A stretch of DNA of 64,000 bases from Aptenodytes patagonicus (taxonomy: Eukaryota > Chordata > Aves > Sphenisciformes > Spheniscidae): assembly GCF_965638725.1 (NCBI RefSeq), contig NC_134971.1:501001-565000 (forward strand), in the 5' to 3' direction. How positions within the stretch are numbered: the first letter of the stretch is position 1; the number at the start of each line of letters is the position of its first letter. Of this stretch, positions 1 through 12,600 are shown piece by piece. A program made the translations under genes and the position numbers. The notes beneath the pieces were generated by a model. The model ran no database searches. It saw only the letters and a program-made list of their open reading frames with translations, and had not been told where the DNA came from.

Positions 1-1862
<1,862 letters not shown>

Positions 1863-1957
1863 CATGTGGGCCCTGGGGAGGAAAACAGCAGCGTGTCTGG
1901 TTTCAAACCGCCCCGCCGATGTAACCCACAGCCCCTTAACCCCTTTATCTGAAAGCA

Positions 1958-1963
1958 AATAAA
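1958..1963 (+). terminator. NNMT poly(A) signal AATAAA
   Basis: A canonical AATAAA lies 96 bp after the stop codon, followed by GT-containing sequence. This implies a 3' untranslated region of about 110-120 bases. Confidence 0.8.
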
Positions 1964-3649
1964 GTCGCGAGTGCCCTAACGGCGTCCGCGGGCTGGGATT
2001 TATGCGGCACGCACGGCACCAGCCCAGGCTCGGGGTAACCCCGCCGGCTCGCCCCAGCCCGAAAACGGGAACTGCAGCCAAGTCCCTTCCCTGCCACCCT
2101 CCCAAGTCAGAGCAGAGCTTCCGAGAAGCTTCCCTCTTTCAGCCGTGATGTGCTTTTTTGAGACCAAAATCCATTCTTACGGGAAAAAAGTTTGGCCGCA
2201 AAGGCAGCGAGACTGTCCAAACTCAGGCCTGTTCCTGGTTTCTGGACAAATTCTGCGTGCTCTGTCTGAAAAGCTGGGGGGGCGGGAGGGGAGAAAGGAT
2301 GCTGCCAAGGGGAGGCGCGTGCCCCGCGCCCAGACAATCCCCAGCGCTCACGGAACCAAGAGTACCCGCTGGTCCTTTCAGTAAACCTGTAAAAACTGCC
2401 CGACAAAACGTTGCAGCCCCAGCAACACGTACCTGCCGGGCACCGGCAACAGACGCGGGAGCAGGGCAGAAGGGCTTGGCAGACGGAAACGACGCTCTCC
2501 CCGAAGCAACCTCCCCCGGCTCAGAGCGCCGCTGGCCATACCCGGTTGTTCTCCCACGATTACGGACAGCCAGACCTGCGACATACCGGAGATTCATTTT
2601 AGAGATGCTCGAGCCTAGATATCGTTGGTAATGGTTAATGTTAGCACACCCAACACGCCCCAATTCTCAGCAGTTTTTTGAGAGTAAATGTTTGGGATTT
2701 GTTGCTGAAGCTCCTCCTCCCCTCGCTCATAGCGATTTTCTTTTGGGGTAGTTTTGGTTCAAGAGTGAAAAGAAATATGGAAATAGGAAATTTTCTCTCT
2801 GGATATACGCAGACGGAGTCCCGTCACAAATCTTATTTCTTCTGACAGAAGAGGCTGGTGTAAAGAGAGAGAGAGAGAGAGAGAGTGTGTGATACAGCCC
2901 AGGAAGGAGTCGAGAGGTTGAAATGAGTCGTGGTCCTCAAATTCCATACAGGCTCCGCAGCACCCAGCAAGCCCAGGCAGGAACCAGAGGGCTTCGGCCT
3001 CCTCTCCGTCCCGTCGCCTTTTAGTTTCTTGGTAAGAACCTAATTAAAAAAGCACAAACAAGCCACTGAAGTCTTTCGGGCTGTAGGGTGACACTGGCAC
3101 CAGTACGGGCTTACGAAGACGTAACCGTGGGGGACCCCAGAAGCGTACACTGGCGACGCCACGTCAGCGAGATGAGGGCCACGGTGGTGACGCCGCCAGC
3201 TCCAGCTCTGCTCGGCGTGACCGTCCCCGGAGCCACCGGGACGCCCTGCGCAAGCGGCAGGGGTTTTCGGCACCGCCGCGAGCGCTGGGAACGGCCCCGT
3301 TGCCCAGCTCCAAGAAACGGAGCTGAAAACCAGAGGATGCTCGGAGGCAGCTCGGGACCTGCGCCGCTCGCTAGTTAACGCTGAACGTAACGCCGCCGTT
3401 TCCATAAAGACCTCCTCCGCGCCTGCCAGCGCGGCGCAGTAAAGGCAAGAATTCAGCAGCTGCTGACACGTTCTCTAGAAATAACATGCCCAGGTCTTGT
3501 AGCGCTGGCGTCTTTAATCGCTGTTTAACTGTTCGAACATCGGCATCGCTGGGGATTTTTATGGTCTGTTTAAAAAGCACAATGATTCCCTTCACGGAGA
3601 AGTTTGTAGCTACAATTACCCTTCTGTTGCAACCTGCCAGGAGTCGTCG
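1964..3649. other. Intergenic DNA between NNMT and the upstream CpG-rich block
   Basis: No gene, RNA or known mobile element is recognised. It contains a short (AG)n/(TG)n microsatellite at 2864-2891. Open frames on both strands are short and unrelated to any family I know. Confidence 0.5.
2864..2891 (+). repeat. (AG)n(TG)n microsatellite
   Basis: Eleven AG units run directly into a short TG tract. It is a simple repeat with no other visible function. Confidence 0.9.
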
Positions 3650-5250
3650 AAAGCCTTTCCCAGCGAAGAGGCTGGGCGGTATTCCGCCTGCCGCTCACGC
3701 TCGCCGACAGAAATCGCGGCGGCACCTCAGGCGGCAAGGTGGGCGCAGGCCGGACTCGTGCCGGGAAGACGCCGACTCGGGCGACGACCGGCTCAGCTCT
3801 CCCCTCGCCCGTGCGAGCTTTGGGAACAGCAGGACGCAGCCCACGCGACGGAGAGGGGGCGAAAAGAGACGGCAGCCTGGCTTCCCGGACCCCACCTCTC
3901 CTCCCTCCCCTCTCCTTCCCCAAACTCGCCCCGTGCCCGAACACGAAGCCGAAGCAGTGAACCAAAACCAGCGACCGAAGCTGGGTTTATTCAGTAGTAA
4001 CCGGGGCTGTTATTTTTGCCGGCTCCTCTCCCTCTCCGCACAGCTGTCAATCAGCCCCCAGATGTTCAACGGTGTCCTGCTTTCGGCAGGGATAGCCGGC
4101 CATGATGAAAATCGCACGGCTGGGGGGGCGGATGGGGATAAGGTGTGCTGCTACTGCGTTAGCCGGCGCGACCCGCCCTTCCAGGCTCTCCGGAGAAAGG
4201 ACTGCCGTTTGCAAGGGCTTTGCCCGACGGAGCTCTCTGTCGCTGGGCCTAATTACGGGGGAATTTTCAAGCATCCGCCTTCGATCGAGCAGCCCCGTTA
4301 CCACGGCGCCGTCACCCGCTCGGAGGAGTCAGGGAGGCGGCCCAACGAGCGGAGGAGCGGGAGGGCAGTCAGGCGAGAGGGAAGGCACGGCCGACGCCTG
4401 CGGCCGGCGCTGGGGACAGAGGCGGCACGGCAGGAACGCGACGGGCGAGACGGCCGAGCGGCCGCCGGGCTCCTGTACCGCAGGGGAGAGCCGAGCCAGA
4501 GCCTCGGAGCTGGGAGATGTGGGGCATCGGCAGCTTCAAGAGTAGCGACCCAGGAGGGGGGGGGGGGGGGCCAAGAAAGGGGCGCGAGGCACGAGCACAA
4601 GCAACGGTCCGAGGAGGACTGGTTGCTCCTTTTGCCTCCAGCGGTTTTGCACGAGCGTTTCGGCACGACCATCGCCGTCCCGACGGGCTACGCCAGGCTC
4701 TGGGAAGCAAGGAAGCGGGAGAGGAGAAAGTGAAACACCGAGAGCCTCTTCTGAAGCTGGAGTTAGCGAGCGGAAGCGGCTGAAGTTTCTGCAATATTTA
4801 AGAGCGCTTGAGTATTGAGAGTGAAAACAAGCAGCTGAAGAACGTGTTCCCCCCCCCCCCCCAAAGCAGAAAAACTTCCTGGTTTTCCAGTTTGCTTCTT
4901 CGAAGAGCAAAAAGGGCCTAAAACAGCAAGAGAACAAGGGAAAAGCCCGCGGCAGGTTTGCCAGAGCGCGCCTGTGAAAACCCCGAGCGAGCTTCCCGTT
5001 CTCTTGCTGCGCGTTTTGTCAGGTCCGGGCTGTGCGAGGCTGCGACGGGCAACGCCCCAGCCCTCGGCGCCTTCTGTGGGGCCGCGAATTTGGCGGCCCG
5101 CGGCGCTGGCGGGAAGACGCCCGGCGCACGCGGAGCAAGCCGACGACGGTACAAACGCCGCGCGCGCTCCCGGCCGAACCCAGGGGGGACCCAGCAAGGA
5201 TGGGGGGGGGAAGCCGAGGAAAGTAAACGAGGCCCCAGGGAAATTAAGGC
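3650..5250. promoter_or_regulatory. CpG-rich block without a recognised gene
   Basis: This stretch is rich in CG dinucleotides and breaks into two dense parts, about 3.65-4.50 kb and 4.95-5.20 kb. The second holds two E2F-like sites 19 bp apart, TTTGGCGGC at 5089-5097 and GGCGGGAA at 5108-5115. In human a small divergent gene, C11orf71, lies between NNMT and RBM7 (recalled). I looked for its product on the minus strand and did not recognise it. The block could be an orphan promoter, a noncoding-RNA start, or just GC-rich microchromosomal DNA. A 415-residue open frame crosses 3486-4733, but its composition looks like translated CpG-rich DNA. Homopolymers G15 (4556-4570) and C14 (4849-4862) lie within. 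Confidence 0.4.
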
Positions 5251-5559
5251 AAAGTGGAAGTCCTGGCAGAGCGAGGCAGTAATTTCCTTTCTGAACGAGT
5301 AACTGTTTAGAATTTAACCAGGCGAACACGATTAAACGAAATGAATATAAATTCTGGGTGCGGTAGTAAGCAATGAAGTGAAGAAAATGAACAGCGCCTA
5401 ATTAACGGGAAAATAGGATCCGCCGTTAACGCGCCGGAATCTAAACGAAAAACGAAGGTTCAACTTCCCCTTTCAGAATTTTCTTTCCAGAGGGGAGAAA
5501 CACCCCCCCCGTTCCACACCCGGCGCCTCCGGAGGGGTCCGGGGGACGACAGCCGCTGG

Positions 5560-6088
5560 GATGAAGGCCACTTGCTGCGGCGGGGCGGGGCGGGGCGGGG
5601 GAGCCATTTTGCGAAGCGCTCGGGAGGAGCGGAGCAGCGGGAGGCGACGGGCCGGGCGCCCCGCCCGAGCGGGAACCCCAAGGTGCCCCCCTTCACGTTC
5701 GAGGGCGACGGGGGGAGGCCAAGCAGCCCTCCCCGGCTGGCGCGGGGCCGGCGGCGGCCGTCGTCAAACCCCACGGCGGGAGGGAGGCGGCGCCTCCCCG
5801 CGCTCCTGTCGCGACACAGGGAAGGACGCCGACGCTCCGTCCCGGGGGCGGGCGGGCCGGCCGCTCGGCGCCGCTCGCACCCGGAAGGGGCCCGGCCCTA
5901 CGGGAGCGGCCGGGCTCCCGAGAGAGAACGGGGGGGGGGGCCGGGGCCGGGACCCCCCGCGGGCCGCCCCGCCGGAACGGCGACTGAGGGAAGGTACCGC
6001 CCCACCGGAAGGGGCGGGGCGGGGCGCGCGCGCGCGCTGACGCAGCCACGCCACGGCGCCGGCGAGCGCGGGCGGCCCGGTCGCGGCC
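5560..6088 (+). promoter_or_regulatory. RBM7 CpG-island promoter
   Basis: A TATA-less, very CpG-rich region immediately upstream of the RBM7 start codon. It has tandem GC boxes (Sp1/KLF type) at 5578-5600 and again around 6011-6025, and two CCGGAAG ETS-type sites at 5881-5887 and 6005-6011. This is the usual make-up of a housekeeping promoter. The transcription start was not placed. Confidence 0.75.
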
Positions 6089-8873
6089 ATGGGGGCGGCG
6101 GCGGCCGAGGCGGATCGGACCCTCTTCGTGGGGAACCTGGACCCCAAGGTCACCGAGGAGCTCATCTTCGAGCTGTTCCACCAGGTACCGCCGGCGGCCG
6201 CCGCCGCCGCCGCCCCGCCCGGCCGCGGTTCATAGCGGGGGAGGGCAGGGCGGGGCGGGGCGGGGCGGGCCCAGGCGGAGGGTACGGCGGCCGCCGGAGG
6301 ACACGCTTCCGCCTGGCGCCCGCCGGGCCCGGGCGGCGCTCGGAGGGGCCGCGGGGGCGGCCCTCAGACCCCGAGCACCCCCCGTTCGTACCCCGGTACA
6401 CCCCCCCCTCACCCCCTCGTACGCGCCTGGGCGCTCCCTGCGTGCACCCCCAAGCACGGCCCACGCAGCCCGCTCCGTGCACCCCAGCTACGCGCCGCGT
6501 AAACACCACCCCCAATCCATCCCCCCCCCCAATCCATCCCCCCCGCCCCAAACTGGCGATACCCCCCCCCAGTTCATCCCCCCCGCCCCAAACTGGCGAT
6601 ACTCCCCCTCCAATCCATCCCCCCCGCCCCAAACTGGCGATACCCCCCCCAATCCATCCCCCCTGCCCAAACTGGCGATACCCCCCTCCCCCCAATCCAT
6701 CCCCCCCGCCCCAAACTGGCGATACCCCCCCCCCAATCCCAAACTGGCGATACCCCCCTCCCCCCAATCCATCCCCCCCGCCCCAAACTGGCGATACCCC
6801 CCCCCAATCCCAAACTGGCGATACCCCCCTCCCCCCAATCCATCCCCCCGCCCCAAACTGGCGATACCCCCCCCCAATCCATCCCCCCCGCCCCAAACTG
6901 GTGATACCCCCCTCCCCCCAATCCATCCCCCCCGCCCCAAACTGGCGATACCCCCCCCCCCAATCCCAAACTGGCGATACCCCCCTCCNNNNNNNNNNNN
7001 NNNNNNNNNNNNNNNNNNNNNNNNNNNNNNNNNNNNNNNNNNNNNNNNNNNNNNNNNNNNNNNNNNNNNNNNNNNNNNNNNNNNNNNNGAGGTCAGTTAA
7101 AGGAGGCATGCTGGCCGCAGTATCGCCGCCCGATTGCGTCTTTCCCGGCGGGGTATTGAGACGCTCTTGTTTTGGAGGCTGGATCGCGTGCTTTTGCAGG
7201 TCGCCGACGCAGCTCGAGAGCTAATTAAGCACGTGGAAACCGCTAGCGCCTTGCGAGCTGACTTCGTAGCCGAGTTCCCCTGACTCGTGTTTGTCGGTCT
7301 CGCGAAATGTCTCTTTCCCCTCAGGGAGCAGTCACGCCTCTCAGGACGGCAATCCGTCTTGTTCCCCGCACGGAGCTGCCGGCACCAGCCCATCTGGCGC
7401 GCCGCACCCGGCATCAAACTGCGGCAGGTACGAGTCCCGCCAGCACGCGCTGTCGGTACGTGCGCGCAGTTCGCCGGAGGAGCCGGCGTTTGCACGGTGC
7501 GCCGCGCTCCTGGCTCGCTCCTCCAGTTCGGCCTTTCTTCCCTACGGAGTAAGTGCCCGGCGTTCCCAGCGCCCCGCGTTCTCGGTGCCTGACATCCTAA
7601 CGCAGAAGGCGTAGCACCGTGTTTCTGTACGAGGGCGGGAGAGAGCCGGTGAGGTGAGGCGGGGAGAGCGCTGCCACGTGCACGACGCGAGCCCGTCCCC
7701 GCCAGTTTCGGACCGCGGCAGTGAGTTCGGGCCGACGCCCGGACGGCCGTTTTGCTCCTGATGGGAGAAACGCGGCTAGGGTGCCAGCGCCCCTTGGGCC
7801 GCAATAGTCTTGCGTTTAAGGCTAAAATTCCTAATCTAATCTTTTTTTTTTTTTCTTCTCCTGCAGATACGACAGGAGTTCTGACACTATGGTGGCGGCG
7901 GGATTCTCGTCGGCGCAGAGGTCCCTGCCGTCTGCCGATAACCTTCAGAGACAAGCGGTGGTACGCCGTTCGCTCGCGCCGATAGCGTCTGACCCCGCAG
8001 TCGCCCACGGCCGACAGGCCGGGCCAGAGACGGAGTTGTCTGTCTCTCTGGTTTTGCGTGCTCGTCTCCCGTAACGGCTGCGAGCGGTTGCGGGAACATA
8101 CTTTCGGAGCGTTGAAATGGCAGTTCCGGAAGATTTAGGGCTCCTGCCGCCGAGGCGGTTAATGTCGGGGAGGGCTTTGAGCTTTAGGAGTTGGGCTGTA
8201 GATGAAGCCGCTCGGTAATGGCCACTCTGTACGTTCGCGTTTAGCCCCATTTTCCAAACCAAAGCCTTTCATTTTCCCCTGTATTGACAGCGCGATTAAC
8301 GCGCGATTTGGGGGCCAGCGCGGGGGGTTAGCCTTTCTCTGGCCCCCGTGCCCTAGAGGGGCTGCAGCACTCGGCCGGGAGGCGGGCGCACCCAGTCCAC
8401 CGGCCCTTTCCCTCTTCTCTTTCCAGATGAACAGCGCCATGTGGCAGCAGCCGCAGTTCGGGGGGAAGTACGAGCAGTTCGGGGGGAAGTACGAGCAGCC
8501 CGGCTTCGCCCCGCCCGGCGGCTGCCAGCAGGCTCCTCACGCCTTTCACCCCTTGCCGGCCTCCCAAATGCCGCGGCGCCCAGAGGTGCCGGCGCCGCGC
8601 AAGGGCAGGCTGGGCGCCCACCCCTACCACCCGGACAGCAGGCACTTTGGCCGCGAGCAGCGCTTTGGGGAGCGGGGGCCCGACTACTGCCGGGGCAAGA
8701 GGGAGGAGTACGGCTTTGACGAGAGGGGGCACGACGCCGGCGCCGAGCATCACTACAGGGGGGGCAGGGAGGAACCTGCCTACGAAGACAGGCACCGGGA
8801 CGGCTGGAGCCACGACTACGACTACCGGAGAGAGAGCTACAGAGAGGCCAAGTGGCACCCGTCGCGGCATTAA
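6089..8873 (+). CDS. RBM7: RNA-binding protein 7, NEXT complex subunit (exon 2 lost in assembly gap)
   Basis: RBM7 binds U-rich nascent RNA and, with ZCCHC8 and the helicase MTR4, delivers promoter-upstream and other short-lived transcripts to the nuclear exosome. Recognised coding exons are 6089-6184 (32 residues, starting MGAAAAEADRTLFVGNL and containing the RNP2 motif LFVGNL), 7325-7427 (GSSHASQ), 7867-7960 (ending NLQRQAV) and 8427-8873 (MNSAMWQ to stop). Splice phases agree across 3-4-5. The missing exon should carry RNP1 and the rest of the RRM; nothing like it is present on either side of the gap. The last exon encodes a Gly/Arg/His/Asp/Tyr-rich tail ending WSHDYDY...SRH, as in human, but it is 28 residues longer (148 against about 120) and holds a perfect 21-bp tandem duplication. 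Intron 1 contains a C-rich minisatellite. Confidence 0.93.
6507..6988 (+). repeat. C-rich minisatellite in RBM7 intron 1
   Basis: Twelve copies of a unit with the core AAACTGGCGATACCCCC occur before the gap. Most are separated by a longer spacer (AATCCATCCCCCC then GCCCC); three have a short spacer (AATCCC) instead, giving mixed repeats of roughly 45 and 27 bp. One copy reads GGTGAT instead of GGCGAT. The array runs straight into the N gap, so its full length is unknown. The minus strand is G-rich and could form quadruplexes; the plus strand could form i-motifs. Confidence 0.95.
6989..7088. other. Assembly gap of exactly 100 N
   Basis: One hundred N directly follow the minisatellite. A gap of exactly 100 usually means unknown size. 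RBM7 exon 2 (about 160 bp by comparison with human) is expected inside it. Confidence 0.98.
8454..8495 (+). repeat. 21-bp tandem duplication in RBM7 last exon
   Basis: Two identical, in-frame 21-bp copies encode QFGGKYE twice in a row. Human RBM7 has a single related YGGKF segment here, as I recall it. The duplication adds seven residues to the low-complexity tail. Confidence 0.92.
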
Positions 8874-9568
8874 CGCCCGGTCAGCGGGCTTTAAAGAACT
8901 CGAGGGCAAAGAAAGCTCAATCTCTTTCTTACCGAGTATATGTATAAAAAAAAAAAACCCCAACCCAACCCAACCCCGCACCCCATCAAAGTTACCTTTT
9001 AATGATGTTTGTAAAACTACTAGCAGCGTAGTCCTCCAAAACTCGCGTCTCAGTCTTACCTGCGTTAACGCTACGCCTCGGGGCTTTTCACGGGGGGGGG
9101 AGAAGACCCGGGGTGCCCCCCGATTTCGGGCGGCATCCTCGCTGTTTGCGTAGCGGAGGGGCGGCCGCTGGGGTTTCTGTGGGGCGGTGGCCTCCGTATC
9201 GGGTGCGGGGGCACGTCCTTTTAAGCAGAGCTCGGGGGGGTGGTGGTGGTGGGGGGGGCCCGGGTGCTTTTTGGCATCTCGGATAGTCCACCCGGCGTTT
9301 TTGATGCGGAATATTTGGACGCGCCTCGTCTCGGGGGGAGCGTTAAAAACCTCCCCGGGGGAAAAAAAAAAACAACCACCCGCGGATGAACCGTGCTCGT
9401 TTCAGCCGCTGGGGAGTGACACCCCTTCCCTGTAACCGGCGCGACCCCGGGGTCTTCCCGGTTTTATCCGGGGCCGGCGGAGGCGGAGCGGCTTCCCGGG
9501 CTGCCCCCCCCCCCGGCCCGGCCCAGCCCAGCCCCGGCAGGCCACCGTCGTCCCTCCGCGCCGCCGCG
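8874..9568 (+). other. RBM7 3' end and RBM7-REXO2 spacer
   Basis: Only 809 bp separate the RBM7 stop codon from the REXO2 start codon. No AATAAA or ATTAAA was seen; the best candidate signal is the variant TATAAA at 8943-8948, followed by an A12 run and GT-containing sequence. The second half rises in CpG toward the REXO2 promoter. Confidence 0.6.
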
Positions 9569-9585
9569 ACTACATCTCCCAGCAG
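9569..9585 (+). promoter_or_regulatory. ZNF143/THAP11-type motif, forward
   Basis: ACTACATCTCCCAGCAG closely matches the promoter motif ACTACAATTCCCAGCAT bound by ZNF143 and the THAP11/HCFC1 complex. It lies about 100 bp upstream of the REXO2 start codon. Confidence 0.7.
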
Positions 9586-9635
9586 CCCCCGCGCCAGCCG
9601 CCGCGCCCGCTCGGGGGGGGCCGGCGCCGCGGGGC

Positions 9636-9652
9636 CTGCCGGGAGTTGTAGT
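9636..9652 (-). promoter_or_regulatory. ZNF143/THAP11-type motif, reverse
   Basis: On the minus strand this reads ACTACAACTCCCGGCAG, a second copy of the same motif class facing the first. The motif pair spans 84 bp in the REXO2 CpG island and ends 30 bp before the start codon. Confidence 0.7.
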
Positions 9653-9682
9653 GCGGCGGCGTCGCTTTGCGGCCTGGCGGCG

Positions 9683-12600
9683 ATGCTGGGCGGCAGCCGC
9701 GCTGGCCTGGGTCGCCTGCGGAGCTGCGGCGGGCGGCTGTGGCGGGGCCGGCGGCGGGCGGCGGCCATGGCCGGCGGCGGCATGGGCCAGCGGATGGTCT
9801 GGGTGGATCTGGAGGTGCGGGGCGCGGGCGGCGGGAGGGGAGGGGAGGGGAGAGGAGGGGAAGGGAGAGGAGCGGGGTGGGGGGGGGGGCGCGGGCGGCC
9901 CGCGGCCGCGCTGACGGTGCCGCTCCCCTCTGTGGCAGATGACGGGCCTGGACGTGGAGAAGGACCAGATCCTGGAGATGGCCTGCCTCATCACCGACTC
10001 CGACCTCAACGTCCTGGCCGAGGTGAGGAGGAGCCGCCCGGGCCGGGCCGCGCCCTGCCCTGCCCCCGGGGCCCCCCGGCCCTGCCCGCCCGCGGCCCGG
10101 CCCGGCCCGCTCGGGCGCTCCCGGCGGGACGTTTCTGCTTCCAGAGGAAGCTGGAAGAAATAACCGCCGGGCCCCGGCCCTCGCCGCTTTGGGGTAGGGC
10201 CCCTGCTGCGGCAGCGTTGGCACCTGCTGCCCCAAAACGGGGGCTCAGGGCCCAGACGAGAGCCTGGGGACGCGCGAGTGACCTCGCAGGTCTGAGCTGC
10301 CGCTTTGTACCCTCCAGGCGGCAACTTCTCCCACCCCCTGAGTCGCTGGCTGGCTGCGCGTGGCAGCACTGCATCTCGGGGCTGACACTGGGGGGGGGGG
10401 GGGCGACCGCTCGATACTGAGCTTGCTGCAATTACCTTTGCGTTCTTCTCTTCCCGGCAGGGCCCTAACCTGATTATTAATCAGCCCGACGAGCTGCTGG
10501 ATGGCATGTCCGAGTGGTGCAAGGAGCATCACGGGAAGGTAACCCTTCTAGAGCAGTCGTGCTACGCTTTCTCTTTCTTTGCAGCCATGAGAATAACGTA
10601 TAATTCAGAGTTCTTAGTTGCAGTACAGTCCCCTAAAAAGGGACAACTCCTGCGCTGAACGGTTTGCAGTCAGACAGAGGGGATAAAGAATGGGAGACGG
10701 TAAGCGTCATCCTTCTTTCGTAGCGAGGAGCTGATGCGTAACGTTTTGCCCAAGGTCTCGCAAGTCATGGGTGGCACAGCTGCGAATTGCGTTCGCGTAG
10801 CCGTAGTCTTCATCCTGCACCTCGGCTGCAAGATTGCCCCGAAGCGGCCTGTGCTTCGTAGCCTGGTTTTTAATAAGTTTGGATAGCGCTGGAAGCTGCT
10901 TTCTAACTTGAGAGCCAGAAGCATCAGCAAAGGCCAACAGCTAGCGAACGGTCCCCCGAGAGGGCTGGAGCACGAGCTCGCGGGAGAGCTGCAGGCAGGG
11001 CGAGACAGGCGTCAGCGGGCCTGGAAACGGGATCCGCCGCTCAGATACGTGCCGCCGGTTCCCATCTTCACAGGCGGAGGCTCAGCATCGTGCCTCTCTC
11101 GGCGTCGGGTTCGGAAGTCGGGTTCGGCTCCCCGCTCTGCTGGCTGAGCTGTCGGCCGTGGCCTGCCTCTGCAGGAGCCCCGGCTGTAGGCCGGGTTGGA
11201 CGGGCTCCGCCGACAGCTCCTCCCGGCGAAGCCTGTTCCGTGTTGCGTAAACTAATTCAAAGAATGACCCCGACGACGGAGGAGGGGAAGACCTGGCTTG
11301 AAGCCCCAAGTAAGAACAGGCACGAGATCGGTGTAGAACGGTCCAGAGGCGACAAAATTGCAAATTTATCGCTGCAAATTTAGGTACTTGTAGAATTAAA
11401 CAGGCCGATTTACCGTGAACGCTGGGTTGTTATTTTTGCCTGTCCCCTCAGCGCCGTAAGCCTAGCGTGTTTTTTCGCCGAAAGCTTAACTTTCGCAGCA
11501 AGAGCTTATTTTTCGTTCTCTCAGCCACCGAAGAAAGCGTCCTCCTTGCCAGTAGCAAGAAAGCGAATGGATTTTCCAATCCCCGATTATGAATTGAAAT
11601 TCCGGTTCGTTTTCAATTAAGGGCTGAAGTTTTAGGACACCCGGAACCCCTCCCCTCCTCCCCGCTTCGGCATCTCGCTCTCCCCGGGAAGGATTAGCAG
11701 GAGTTTGGAAAACGAATATTGATTTACCGTGATGGGCGCTTTTCCCCTTCTCCAGTGGAGGACTCAAACTCGGCTTCAGTTCAGGAGCGAATTGAAGATG
11801 GCAGCATACGTTATCGCTGCTCCTGAGGAGCTACTTATTTTTAATTGACTAAGAAAAGAGAAGCAATTAGAATATAGATGAAAATGCAGCCACGTAATGA
11901 ACTTGTTAACCACCACTTGGATCTGTCAAGTAGATTTTTGCGGCAGAGTCGTGGAAATATATAGCGTAGCCAGATGGAAATAAATCACTGAGAACACTTG
12001 GAGCAGATTTGACATTTAACTGTTGGGAAAAAAAAAAAAAAGGAGGAAGGAACTTTTCTGATTTATAGGAATCTTGATAAACACTTAAGCCAGGATCCTG
12101 ATTATTTCTGTTTATTTATACCCACCGCGCTGCGCTGGGGAGGCGAATGCCTCTCCTTAAGCAGAGGGAAACGCGATACTCTCCTGGATCGCGTACGTGT
12201 ATGAACGAGGCTTGCGTAACGCCTCGGCAACCGAGAACGACCCCTAGAAAGTACAGCGACCGGGGAAAGAGAAAACGCCCCGTCGTAGCGTAGCGCAGGG
12301 CTGCGCTACCGTCGCCTTTACTTCTGTTGGTTGTTGGCCTCCCGAGCGGCGCCCCGCACGTCGGTCGGGCCTGCTTGTGGAGGTACCGGAGGGAATAAAG
12401 GCAGGGGCACGTCCCAGAATACGGAAACGCCGAGTTCGGTGGGTGCTGCTGGGCGCGCTGGGGGGACAAACAATACTTGGAGGGTTGACCTTTCGCCGTT
12501 GGGCGTTTCTGGAAGCGCCTTTTCTGGCAGCGTGTTTCTGATTTATGATGGACGGCTCTTTTTTGCAGTCTGGCCTCACTAAGGCTGTGAAGGAGAGCAA

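Noticed and set aside
3486..4733. 415-residue open frame on the plus strand
   Set aside because: Arg/Gly/Ala-rich composition with overlapping frames on both strands; no family match. Explained by CpG-rich DNA lacking stop codons.
3371..5774. Minus-strand frames as a possible C11orf71 orthologue
   Set aside because: None shows the C-terminal segment I recall for that protein. The synteny argument alone is not enough.
5572..7224. 550-residue open frame across RBM7 exon 1, the minisatellite and the gap
   Set aside because: It is in another frame than RBM7, consists largely of translated C-rich repeat and N bases, and has no domain.
8949..8978. Telomere-like CCCAA repeats
   Set aside because: Only three or four degenerate 5-mers next to an A-run; not the TTAGGG/CCCTAA unit.
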